A stretch of DNA of 64,000 nucleotides from Synanceia verrucosa (taxonomy: Eukaryota > Chordata > Actinopteri > Perciformes > Synanceiidae), in NCBI GenBank assembly GCA_029721515.1, contig CM056563.1, positions 19,721,954-19,785,953 of the forward strand. The letters are read 5' to 3'. This document shows, one piece after another, positions 24,150 to 34,729 of this stretch. Each line of letters begins with the position of its first letter. The first letter of the stretch is position 1. The notes under the pieces were generated by a model, which was given only the letters and a program-made list of their open reading frames with translations, did not search any database and had not been told where the DNA came from. Both the position numbers and the translations under genes were made by a program.

Positions 24150-24294
24150 TAGAAACAGTGGGTGGAGTAAAGTCATGAGTGAGTTAATAAAATCAGCATG
24201 CCCTTCTGTCTTATTTGACTTTGGACTGGTTTGGGTACTTGCTATAGAACTGATACACATTTAAAAACATTTCAGGATTTCAGGACTGCAAAAT
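24150..24294 (+). promoter_or_regulatory. Conserved promoter-like block, copy 2
   Basis: Same block as upstream of copy 1: AAAGTCATGAGTGAG, ATAAAA at 24187-24192, CAGCATGCCC, TTTGGACTGGTTTGGGTACT. The ATAAAA box is 108 bases before the exon 1 ATG. Confidence 0.4.
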
Positions 24295-27200
24295 ATGGAG
24301 GTGAATTCACACTTTGGTAAGAACAAAATCCTCACTGATTGATCTTTAATATGATGTAATGTTTTTGATTTTTTTAACATACATACGGTGTTCTTACAAA
24401 GTATGACAGCAGTAACATTAATACCAAACAGACAATAAGACAATAATACTCAATAAGTACTGTTTAGGGCTGTCAAACAGTTATTTTTATTTTCATTTTA
24501 GAATTGTGATTATTTTTTTATTGTACATTTAAAATTCTATTATTTTTTGTTACACAGCTGTTTTAGGAACATATTAACAATGCAAATCGATTTTTAGCAG
24601 TGTATCTTGATTTAAAATAAGAGGGATTTAAATGAATACAGATAAAGTTACTTAGTGAAGTTTAGATTAATTTCAAATGTAAAGGAGTGCAATGAGAATA
24701 AAAGGCATATTTTTGCTTTTGAACCCTGGCCATTTACTTAGACTGAGAGGATTTTCTAGTGTGACATACTCTACATAATGTTTTAAGAAACGATGAGAAA
24801 AACTTAATTTTTATTGTGATCCAGCCTTGTATTAACTAATTTATGCTTTTATTGCCTTCACAGCACCAGAAACTATGAACAAATCAGCCATAAATGGTTT
24901 GTCCTCTAAGAAATATGACATAAACATTTTAGACAATGGAAAGACCATCAGTGATTTCATAGACAACAAAGTAAAAGAACTTGGTTCAGTGGTGAGCATT
25001 AAAGACATTGTGTTATTAATCCATGTGAAATTGTGTGAAGGTAGTGTGAGAATTTTGCATTTTAAAAGTGACTTTTCAAGTTTGTTTTATTCATTCAGGA
25101 CAATGAAGGGCCATTCTATGTGGCAAATCTGGATAGTATCTATGAAAGACATCACAGGTGGGTCACTAACTTGCCTCGAGTCAAGCCTTTCTATGCTGTG
25201 AAATGCAACAACACACCAGCGGTTTTGAGGGTGTTGAAGGCTCTGGACACAGGTTTTGACTGTGCTAGTAAGGTACTGATTAAGTATTTCAAAGATAGTC
25301 AAGCTCCCTGTTTTCTTTGGCTTTCTTATCAGTTTGCTAATTTGAAACCGGTTTTGGTTTAACACAGGCTGAGATCCAGCTGGCCCTGTCCCTCGGTGTG
25401 ACACCTGATAAAATCATTTACGCACACCCAACCAAACCACTGTCACACATCAAATATGCCTGCACTCATGGAGTAGACATGATGACTTTTGACAGTGAGG
25501 ATGAACTCAGAAAAATTTCCCTTTATCATGGCAAAGCCAAGTATGTGACAAACTACTCATATATTTCCTTCTAGTGTAGATTGTTGTAAGAGTATTGACT
25601 AATACTTTTGATTAATTTTCCAGACTGGTACTCCGCATTGCAGTCGATGACTCCAAATCATGCCTAAGACTCAGTTCAAAGTTTGGAGCCAGACTGGAGT
25701 GTGCTGGGAAACTGCTGGAGCTGGCTGGAGAGCTGGACTTAGAGGTCATCGGGGTAAGCTTTCATGTGGGCAATGAGTGCACTGAGAGTTCAGCATTCAA
25801 GCAGGCCATAACAGCTGCCCGACGTGTCTTTGACATTGCGGTAAGTCATCATAATAACCTAATCCCCATACATGTTTTTGGATGGTGAAGGAAGCAGGGG
25901 TACTACCTGCAGAGAACCCACATAGACACAGGGAGAACATGCAAACTCCACACAGAGAGGTCCCGGGCCAGGAAACGAACCCTGTACCTTCTTGCTGTCA
26001 ATTTCAACTTTCTCTGCCATTGTACCCTACAGAACATATTCTCCTGCTAACTCTGTTTTTCTGAGTGTGCTGAATATTTCTGGCAGTAGTCGGAATGAGG
26101 GAGGGACAGAGGGGGGCATGGGCAGGATCCTCTAGAAATACAGATACTGTGATCTTAAAAATGGTTGTGATAAGCAAAATAATATGCAAACAATGAAAAT
26201 GTGATTAATCAAATGTGGTTGACAGTTCTACATTTTAGAACTCTGTTACTATTATTTTTTTTCAGTTTTGTTAGATCTCAGCACGACAACACAAGAAAGT
26301 ATACAATAAAATTAAAGATTTCGTTTAACAAACCACTTAATATAAAAGAAGTAAACCCCTGGCTACTCTTACTCCGAAACTGAAAATAACAACACTTCCA
26401 ATGGAAGGAACTGCTCTAAACTGACGTCGCAATAAAAAAAAAGTGCTTCTCTATGAATAGAAACTTGTCTAATTTACGAACCAAAACTGTCAACAAACAT
26501 AAACCACTTCTCTAAGAAGGATCCTAACCATTATTATCTAATGCAAAACAATGGCGCTTCACAAGGAAGGAAAATACTAACAGAAAACAAAGGCAGACTG
26601 ATCTAAACTGCAATTCCCTATGCTAAGCTAATGAACAGAAAATCACTCTAAGAGGAAAACACTAACCGACTTAACTCTAACTGAAAATCACACACAAAAG
26701 GTGAGGGCTAACTGGAAAGTACAAAACAATGACCTGACGCTGACTACACTGACAAGAACTACTGACAAAGTGACAAACAGAGCTCACAGGACTAAAGCCC
26801 AATTTACACCGCACGCGTAACTGCAGCGGAATGACAGCCACTGTGAAACACTTTCTTTAAAGTGAGTCAATTTACACCGCCCGCAAAACAACAACGTAAC
26901 TGCAACATAACTGCAGCGTTCCCAGTGCGTATCACGCGCAGCTTTGCAAAAAAAAAACAAAAACGTGCTGGTTCTATTTCAAAACTGTGTCGCGGCCAAG
27001 ACTAAATCTCCACTAACTAGATCGAGCAGACAGGAAATCAGGCACCAGAATAATTGATTTTCAAAATAAAATGTTATGAGTGAATGTCATAGCTACTTCA
27101 TTTTAGCAGCATAACCAGCAGAAGGCCAAATAATGGATGAGGAAAGATTTATCATCGAAGTGGAGAAAAAAAGCATTATTTATTATGACCAACGTGCCTT

Positions 27201-29812
27201 TTATAAAGACAGCAACAGAAAAGAGAATGCATGAGAGAAATTACAGAAGTGGTTGGAGTTGACGTGGAGTGGAGTCACACTACAAGTTCACCAAGAAGCA
27301 AAGTAGTTTCGCCAATGGAGGCAATGCTTTTCTGACACTTTGCTCACATAGAAGTGAATGGCCGCCAAATGTCAACTGTGCCGCATTGATACCAAACGTG
27401 AGGCAAATAACTTGCACAAGTTTGACCAAAAAGCATTGATTCCTGTCAAACTTGTGACCCCTTTATAAATTATGCATTATTAGACAGTGGTACTGATGTT
27501 TTTTCAGGATTTGCTGGGTCTCCAGATGAATCTCTTGGATATTGGTGGAGGGTTCCCTGGGAGTGATGACTTTCATGTGACATTTGAAGAGGTAAAATAA
27601 AATATACAGGATGGGCTTGTCCATTGCTGTTTTTTCATTGCTATGACTCCATCCATCCATCCATTATATATCGCTTATCCTCACATAGGGTCACGGGGGG
27701 GGGGGGCATACTGGACAAGTCGCCACCTCATTGCAAATTGTGACTCAACTCCTTTGATGTTTATTTAGTGTCCAGTTATCCTTCAAAGTAATATAAAATT
27801 ATAAAATTTTAGTGGTTGTGTGATATCTCTATCATCATTGTTTTTCTACCTTAAACATGACAACATGTAATGCAATGTTAGAGACCTTTGATCAGACTTT
27901 GTCATTTGGTATTCATCCATCTCTTAATTACATGACCCCCTATTTAACAGAAACACATTCAGATGCCTTACCTTCTTCCCTGTAAACAATGATACTGATA
28001 GCAAAGTATCTGGAATATTATTAGGGGTGTAATACCTGTGAAAATTACTATTAACCCATTGTGTTTCCCCCTCCTAGCTCTCAGAAGTCATTAATGGAGC
28101 ACTGGACGAATTCTTCCCGTCTGACAGTGGGGTGCAGATTATTGCAGAACCAGGCCGATACTTTGTGGAACCAGCCTTCACACTGGCAGCGAATGTCATT
28201 GCCAAAAAAGTAATCATCAATGACATGGAAGAATACAGTGGTAATAAATAATCCAATTGAATGTTGAGTCCAATACATCAGGTGTCTCTCAACAGCATAA
28301 AATATTCATCTTCAGTAAATTGCTGTGCTCTGCCTCTCAGTTAGGATAATCCTCATTTACTGGGTTGTCATTCCTCATTTTGTGCACATGGATTCCTGGA
28401 AGCACGATGTGAATGGACAGTGAGACCATAGTAGCCTGACAAGCCAGGCTATGACATCAAATGTATAGTCTGGGGGCAGTGTATAGGCATAGTTGAAACC
28501 TGAAAGTGGTGGGACCAACCATTGTTGTTCAAACTGCCTCTGCACATAATAGGCCAGCGCTATGACCACTCGGAACAATGGACAGTGTGACGCTACCAGT
28601 GGAGCTAGCTGGCATATTAGACTTTTGTTGTAGCCGGTGGGCAAAGTAGCCAGTCGGCAAAACAGCAAATACATCCTTCTTCAAAACGAATGACTTGAGT
28701 GCTGCTCAACTTTCAAAGAAATGCCCAAGTCTAACTCTTCCAAAATCGATTACAGAGACGATTGAAACGACCGCTGTTCGCTAGCCACAGCCATCTTGGT
28801 TGTTTACAGTGTCATGCAGCCCTGTCGTCATCATGCTACGCCCGACCCAACGACTCGTCACGCAGCTAGAGCTTTGTGATTGGTCCAACAAACTCCGGAG
28901 CCAGGATTAGCCCCTATGATGCGACACTAGACCATCCTGCTAGGCAAAATATTTTTTGCTGCTAGGGTGCATCTAGATTTCTAGGCTAAGACCATAGGTA
29001 ATCCTTTGGAAAAACACTGCATAGTGTCATTTTAATAACTTTCATTATACTTTTTCCAGACGGGGAGGAAAACTGCTCTGACAGAATGATGATGTACTAC
29101 CTCAATGATGGAGTATATGGTTCTCTAAATTGTCTTCTCAATTATGCTGACCACATCAAGATTGAACCATACCTTTACAGGGTGAATATTAACTCTATCC
29201 ACATATAAGAACATTTATATAAGATGACTTATACAAACACACAAACAAAACAGACAAAACACAATTCCACTGTCTAATGCTTTCAAAATAGCGGTTGGGC
29301 AACTAACATACTTTGCTATACTTAATAGAAAGGCAAACATTATATTCAGTTTGGTGGCAGAACATAGACTGTTGGTATTTGCTACAATAGAGTTTAATAT
29401 TGGAAATGGACCTAAATCTTGAGGTGTGGAACTGTTGTATGTAGTTGTTATTGCTTGGGACACTGGGCTTTAAGTTTTAAAAGACATGATTGTGTGATAA
29501 CATGATAACCACTGTGACATGGATCTTATATTTCAACATTTGTGCTCCACACAGGCTGTTGAGAGCAGCGAGCAGAGATACCCATCTGTTATCTGGGGTC
29601 CAACCTGCGACAGCACAGACAAAATAATCGACAGCTACTGGATTCCTGAGTTGCATGTGGGGGACTGGCTTCTGGTCGACAACATGGGAGCTTATTCTGT
29701 TAGTTTAGCCAGTGACTTCAATGGCTTTGAAAGAGCACAAATTCACCTTGTTGTGACAGCTGAGACATGGCATGCCTTAAACCTTTCCCACACCTACAAT
29801 ATTATCCATTGA
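24295..29812 (+). CDS. ODC-like PLP decarboxylase, copy 2 (type B)
   Basis: Exons 24295-24316, 24864-24991, 25099-25272, 25368-25540, 25624-25840, 27508-27591, 28078-28240, 29060-29181, 29555-29812; 446 residues, no internal stop. PLP lysine (PFYAVKCN), H197 (SFHVG), LDIGGGF, AEPGRY and GPTCD are kept. The residue after HVG, human S200, is N here (HVGNEC), a position close to the cofactor in known ODC structures. The human YDH at 331-333 reads NYA, so D332 is lost, while Y323 is kept (NDGVYG). The C-terminus runs five residues past the type A end (SHTYNIIH) and still lacks the PEST tail. A DANA-like fragment starts 15 bases after the exon 5 donor and an hAT-type MITE sits in intron 7. Probably an active decarboxylase of altered specificity; the N at S200 makes activity less certain. 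Confidence 0.88.
25855..26000 (-). repeat. DANA-like SINE fragment in intron 5 of copy 2
   Basis: On the minus strand it has the DANA body GGAGTTTGCATGTTCTCCC, GTGTCTATGTGGGTTCTC and CCAAAAACATGTATGGGG. The tRNA-like head is lost at about 26000, after a partial match to the TTGACAGCAAGAAGG segment. Confidence 0.6.
26001..27480. other. Unassigned part of intron 5 of copy 2
   Basis: No gene recognised. Two related stretches, AATTTACACCGCACGC (about 26802) and AATTTACACCGCCCGC (about 26869), and several GTAACTGCA motifs suggest an unclassified non-autonomous element around 26.8-26.95 kb. The corresponding introns in copies 1 and 3 do not contain it. The remainder is AT-rich. Confidence 0.3.
28432..28988. 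mobile_element. hAT-type MITE in intron 7 of copy 2
   Basis: A 557-base insertion with ends TAGCCTGACAAG on the left and CTAGATTTCTAGGCTA on the right (terminal inverted repeat TAGCCT). AGACCATAG is present directly on both sides (28423-28431 and 28989-28997), a target duplication of 8-9 bases as expected for hAT. No transposase reading frame. Introns 7 of copies 1, 3 and 4 lack it. Confidence 0.75.
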
Positions 29813-30099
29813 TGATCTGGTAACAATTCTATTGGACAACGATTCAATACATGTCTAAACAGACATTTCCATCTGTCATTGATTGGTCAGTTTCACAAGC
29901 ATATTGTGAACATTTTGTGATGTAAGCTGATGTCACTGCATCTACAATCCACCAAACCTTTTGAAATTCCATTTGTGATATAGTCACACAGTTTTAGTTG
30001 TTTTTGTCACCTCATTCTCATCTTCACAACTTTTTTAATGATTATAAAAGAGCTTTATATGGGGGATGCCTCACACTAGGATTCAGGATGTACAAAGCA

Positions 30100-31090
30100 T
30101 TGTCATCGTTTTTCACGAGTAGATCATGATCACCAACAACCTACTAAAACCTACTTATGTGCAGGTTCATGGTGTTAAATAAATGTTAGGTAGTGGAAGA
30201 AAAAAAAAATCATATATTTACTGTGTTTGAGTGTAAAATCTTTGCAACATGTTGGGGAGAACATTTAATCTATCATTTAAATGACAATTTTTCAGTTTTT
30301 TTAATGATTTTTTTCTTTTGTTGTAGGTGATTGTGAAAACACTGAAAGTCATTCATGGTCATTTTTGCTATAATGTAATGCTTTGGATCAGGTCGTTATC
30401 TTCACAAACCTGATACAGCTTTGGGTCTCTGGTCTCCATCCACGCTCTATGTTTTGTGTGTGTACCTTCTCATTATTGCATTAAGTATCCATCAGTATAT
30501 GACAAACTAAACATATTTTATATTGAACCCTAGTTTTCCATGCCTTCTGGGCACCTGAAGTTCTGGGGCCCAGGGATAGGTGCTCACTTTGCTCAATGGG
30601 TAATCCAGCTACAGTCAGGGGCCCGTCAATTTTGAACATGTAAGGATAGCTGGTTCAGCAAAATCGTATATAAAAAAAAATAAAAAAGCCTTAAAACCTG
30701 ATGAGTCGAGTCCAGCATCCTCACTGTGTCTTCAGCCATGTGTCACAAATCCTTTTACTTCCTGACACATCATGACGCCAGATACAGTCTTAAGTACTGT
30801 CTGTGTTGACCAAAAAATGCTGTGGGCTTCTGCTATTGTGATGTTAGACCTGTGAAGACGGAGACAGGATGCTGGGTGAGTAGTCATGCAGGAAGCCACA
30901 GAAGCAGAAATCAACAGCCTCGTAGCAGCCCTGTAGTACTTCCTGACCTTGGTCTGTTTGACCGCTTTTGGGTATCTGGAGATTGAATCGGAAATATATA
31001 AAGAAGGACATGAAGTGCAGTCCAAAATACTACATTATATTCATGACATATTTTATCAATGAATTTTACATGGAAATATTATATTACTAT
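30100..31090 (+). repeat. 3' module of copy 2
   Basis: Contains GATCACCAACAACCTACTAA (30128), a TTGTTGTAGGTGATTGTGAA segment, CTTTGGATCAGGTCGTTATC, the GATGAGTCGAGTCCAGCATC landmark (30699) and ACACATCATGACGCCAGA. The same order follows copies 3 and 4 and the orphan modules. It carries no piggyBac-like MITE, so it shows the unoccupied CTTAAG site near 30791. Confidence 0.55.
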
Positions 31091-31339
31091 CTGTAATTAT
31101 TTTTTCAGAGCATTAACAGAGCAATCTACAGCAACTACCTGTTCAAGGTGCTAGATGAACCCTTGATAACCTTGCAAGAATTCTTCCAGGGCACACAGTA
31201 TATGACCTACTAACTGGGTTCCACAGATTCTGATGGGCGCTAGTGCCTTGAAATGAAACTGCTTTGTTCTCAAACACAGGAACATTAAAACCCATTGCAG
31301 AACTTGATGTACAGTATATATAGACTGCTTTTCTCCCAT

Positions 31340-31900
31340 AGACCTCCTCAAACTGGCTTCAATGATTTCCTCATCCAAGACGTCTCTGGTGAAAATTACT
31401 AACAATGTTCTAATTGCATCAGACAATAGACTTGTCTCTGTACTCTAGATCTTAGTGCTGCCCTTGAAACTACTGACCATAATATCATATTAGGGATATT
31501 AGAACAATTAATTGGCATCAGAGGAACTGCATTAAGCTGGTTTAAGTCTTATTTATCAAATTGATCCCAGTTTGTACATGTTAATGATGAGTCCTCCATG
31601 CACTCCAAAGTCAGTCATGGAGTTCCTCAGGGTTCTGTGCTTGGGCCAATTCTATTGACCTTGAAAATGCTTCCTTTAGGCAATGTTATTAGAAAACACT
31701 CAATCTTCAGTGTTATGCAGATGATACCCAGTTATATTTATCAATCAAGCCAGACAAAACCAACCAGTGAGCTAAACTGGCACACTAAAAGTGTGCCTTA
31801 ATGTTATAAAAACCTGTATGACAGACAATTTCCTGATGTTAAACTTAGACAGAACTGACGTTATTGCAATTGGCCCAGAAAATCATCACTCTAGATTGCA
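31340..31900 (+). pseudogene. L2-like LINE reverse transcriptase relic, part 1
   Basis: Starts with a linker-like stretch (LLQTGFNDFLIQD) and reads RT pieces: LSAALETTDHNIILGILEQL, IRGTALSWFKSYLSN, SHGVPQGSVLGPIL and MLPLGNVIRKHSIFSVMQM, then LNLDRTDVIAIGPENH. The usual YADDTQ box reads VMQMIPSY because of a frameshift. Clade assignment (L2/CR1 group) is from memory of the VPQGSVLGPILF context. Its continuation lies about 1.6 kb downstream. Confidence 0.6.
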
Positions 31901-31924
31901 TTGCCCCAGCCTCTAGCACCACCG

Positions 31925-32385
31925 TTAACATGATCATGATCACCTAAAACCTACTTATGTGCAGCTGCATGGTGTCAAATAAACATCAGGCAGAGGGAGA
32001 AGAAAATCTATATTGAATGTGTATGAGAGTAAAATGATTGCAATATGTTAGGGAGAACTTTTAATCTGACCTTTAAATGTCAATTTGTGAGGCTCTATTT
32101 TTTTCTTCTGTTGTAGTTGGTTCGTGAAAACACTCAAAGTTATTCATGGTCATTTTGCTGTAATGTAATGCTTTGGATCAGGTCACTGTCATCACAAACC
32201 TGATAATAGCTTTGGGTTTCTGGTCTCCTCCCTTTGTCTTTATATTGCATGTGAACTTTTTCATTATTGCATTAAGCATACATTAGTATATGATAAACTA
32301 ACCATTATATTTTCCTGTACCTTACTGAACCCCAGTTTTTCATACATTGTGCAGCAATGTGTCACAAATCCTTTCACTTTTCACA
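31925..32385 (+). repeat. Orphan 3' module without a gene
   Basis: A second copy of the 3' module block lies only 1.8 kb after that of copy 2: TGATCATGATCACC (31930), TTCTGTTGTAGTTGGTTCGT, GCTTTGGATCAGGTCACTGT, GGGTTTCTGGTCTCCTCC and GTGTCACAAATCCTTTCACT. It lies inside the broken L2-like LINE. No ODC exon precedes it, so it records a lost copy or a separate duplication. Confidence 0.5.
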
Positions 32386-33114
32386 TCCTCTTACAGAAGG
32401 AGCCTCCTGACAGAACTGTAGCACTTTCTGGTGAGAAACGAACATTCAATTCATAGGCAATTGCTCTGATGACTATGCATGACAATCGCATGCTCCCTCA
32501 AAACTTGCAACATTGGCATTGTGCTGTGCTAACACTGCACATTTACCTTCAGTGGCCTTTTTTATGACCAGCCTAGGGCACACCTGTGCAATAATCATGC
32601 TGTCGAATCATCATCTTGATATACCCCACCTATGAGCTGGATGGATTATCTCGGCAAAGCAGAAGTGTTGTGTAACATTTTGTTTCTCAGACTCTCTCTG
32701 GCCACTATCACTGTGCATCAGCGATTCTGTGTACTTATAATTGTGACTATTGCTGTCCCCAGGTGACATTTGATATGCAAACTACCCATACTGATGTATA
32801 AATTCTTAAGGGAGATAAAAGAAGCATTCATGGACAAACTGGTTTTATCTTTAACCTTAAAATGGCATTTGCATGTAGCTTGGTCTGGCATACAAAAATC
32901 ACAACTTCACTGTAAGAGATCATGATTCTCAAAAGGACCAGGAGACTTCTGTTGGCAAAAATGAACGATACTACTGTAACTGACTAACCTGAACGATACT
33001 AATTCAAACTTGTCAGTGTTAACTTAATTCAGTTTTACATAAGGTGCATATTATGTTTGATGTCTGGACTGAGCCATCTGGGGATTTTAAGAAAAAAAAA
33101 CATTCTGAAACGTA

Positions 33115-33475
33115 TTGCTGTCGTTCTTCTCCATGGCTAAGTAAAGATGCCTAAACGAGACAAAACAGAAGCGTGTAATTAAAAAGATATGACTCCTCAT
33201 GCTTTTATCATGACTAATGTGCTAACACTGACAACCAGAGTGTTTACTTTTGATACTTTTTGTGAATTTTGCAAATATACAGTAAGAAATACCTTTATCC
33301 AAGTAAGCTTTTGAATCCTGGACTTTGACTTGTAGTGAGAGTATTTTCAGTGTGACCTAACCTACATAATGTAGACCATTTTCAAGAAACATTTTTACTG
33401 TGATCCAGTCTTATGTTAACAATATTTGTTAAATGATCATGCTTTTGTGAACTTTGCAGCATCAGGAATTATGAA
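33115..33475 (+). repeat. Local duplication, left copy
   Basis: Duplicates 33893-34255 with scattered differences: shared runs include GTAAAGATGCCT, ACTCCTCATGCTTTTATCA-type sequence, CAACCAGAGTG, AAGCTTTTGAATCCTGGACT and TTGACTTGTAGTGAGAGTAT. Both copies resemble the end of intron 1 of the ODC-like genes (compare CCTGGACTTTTACTTGGAGT in copy 1). The left copy ends with a short dead exon 2 start, GCATCAGGAATTATGAATGC. Confidence 0.65.
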
Positions 33476-33489
33476 TGCACTGTGTTTGG

Positions 33490-33880
33490 AGAGACTGTGA
33501 CGGCTAGCTTTGGCACCTTTTCTTCAAAGCTTGGTCCAACTGTCAGGAATTTGGGAGTGACTTTTGACAGGCATCTGAAGTTGGATAAACAAAACAACAG
33601 TGTTATCAGGAATAGTTTTTTCCAGCTGGCCAAAGATAAAATGTTTTTAAGCTGACCTTGAGAAAGCCATCCATGCTCTAATTAATTTGAAATTAGACTA
33701 CTGCAATGCACTTTATGTTGGTATCTCCCAGTCTTTTCTTAGTCGCCTTCAACGTGCGCAAAATGCTGCTACCCCTCACTCCTGTGAGATTTAACATTCA
33801 TGTTCTGTTTTTAAAGCTCTTAATGGCTTTGCCACATCTCATTTATCTGAGTGTTTACCTGTCCATGAGCCTGGTAGAGT
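33490..33880 (+). pseudogene. L2-like LINE relic, part 2
   Basis: Continues part 1: RNLGVTFDRHLKLDKQNN, FFQLAKDK, then in other frames LDYCNALYVGIS and LQRAQNA, the post-RT region of L2/CR1-type LINEs, ending with FKALNGFATSHLSE. It has several frameshifts and stops. It is wedged between the two arms of a local duplication. Confidence 0.55.
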
Positions 33881-33892
33881 AAAAATAAAAAT

Positions 33893-34255
33893 CATTCCAT
33901 TGCTGTCATTCTCCATGACTCAGTAAAGATGCCTCGATGAGACAAAATAGAAGCACGTAATTCAAAAAATATAACTCCTCATACTTTGACTTTAATCATG
34001 ACTAATGTGTTAATGCTGACAACCAGAGTGCATTTATTTTTGATACTTTTAGTACATTTTGCAAATATACAGTAAGAGATACTTTTATCCAAGTAAGCTT
34101 TTGAATCCTGGACTTTGACTTGTAGTGAGAGTATTTTCAGTGTGACCTAACCTACAGTACATTATGTAGACAAATTTCAACAAACATTTTTACTGTGATC
34201 CAGTCTTATTTGTTAAATAATTTATAATTTTGTCATCTTCACAGCATCAGGAACT
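33893..34255 (+). repeat. Local duplication, right copy
   Basis: Second arm of the duplication described at 33115-33475, joining directly to a longer dead exon 2. The arms are separated by about 420 bases of LINE sequence. Confidence 0.65.
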
Positions 34256-34376
34256 ATGAACGAATCATCAATGAATGTTTTGTCCTCTGAGAATTGTGAC
34301 ATTAACATCTTATGTTTTATGTTGGAAGGATCATCAGTGATTTCATAAACAATTAAATCAAAGAATTTGTTTCAGT
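34245..34376 (+). pseudogene. Dead ODC exon 2 upstream of copy 3
   Basis: After a CAG acceptor comes an exon 2-like sequence: MNESSMNVLSSENCDINIL, then frameshifted GSSVISXTIKSKNL, and the exon end TCAGTGGTGAGT. A small insertion and a TAA destroy the frame. It lies about 480 bases upstream of copy 3's own exon 1, so it is a remnant of another copy. Confidence 0.7.
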
Positions 34377-34479
34377 GGTGAGTGAAACAAAATCACTTCA
34401 GTTTTCCTAACTATGAATCTTTGGGAAATTATGTTAAAAATAGTGAGAAAATGGAAATTCTGTATCTCTCATTTAAAAC

Positions 34480-34560
34480 ATGTTTTGGTGTAACACAGGC
34501 GGAGATCTTAGTCAAATGTTCTCTGGGCTTCGTAGTCCTCAGTTGCAATGTGAGCAAAAG
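34480..34560 (+). pseudogene. ODC exon 4 start relic upstream of copy 3 promoter
   Basis: CATTTAAAACATGTTTTGGTGTAACACAG (divided: intron 3 end, 34470-34498) followed by AEILVKCSLGF at 34499-34531, the degraded start of exon 4. The exon 3 end seen in the other three relics is not found here; a dead exon 2 precedes instead. Confidence 0.65.
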
Positions 34561-34594
34561 GTTAGGGTTAGGCTTATTTGCTTTTAAAGCAGTA

Positions 34595-34729
34595 GGCGGG
34601 GTAAAGTCATGAATGAGGAAATAAAACCAGCATGCTCTTCTGTCTTATTTCACTTCGGACTTGTTTGAGTACTTGCTATAATAACTTACACTCATTTGAA
34701 AACATTTGAGGATTTCAGGTCTGCAAAAT
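34595..34729 (+). promoter_or_regulatory. Conserved promoter-like block, copy 3
   Basis: GGGGTAAAGTCATGAATGAG, ATAAAA at 34621-34626, CAGCATGCTC and TTCGGACTTGTTTGAGTACT; ATAAAA is 109 bases before the ATG. It has the most divergent sequence of the four blocks. Confidence 0.4.

Noticed and set aside
31090..31205. Possible exon reading SINRAIYSNYLFKVLDEP after a TTTTTCAG acceptor
   Set aside because: It is found in one 3' module only, runs into stops, has no partner exons and matches no family I know.
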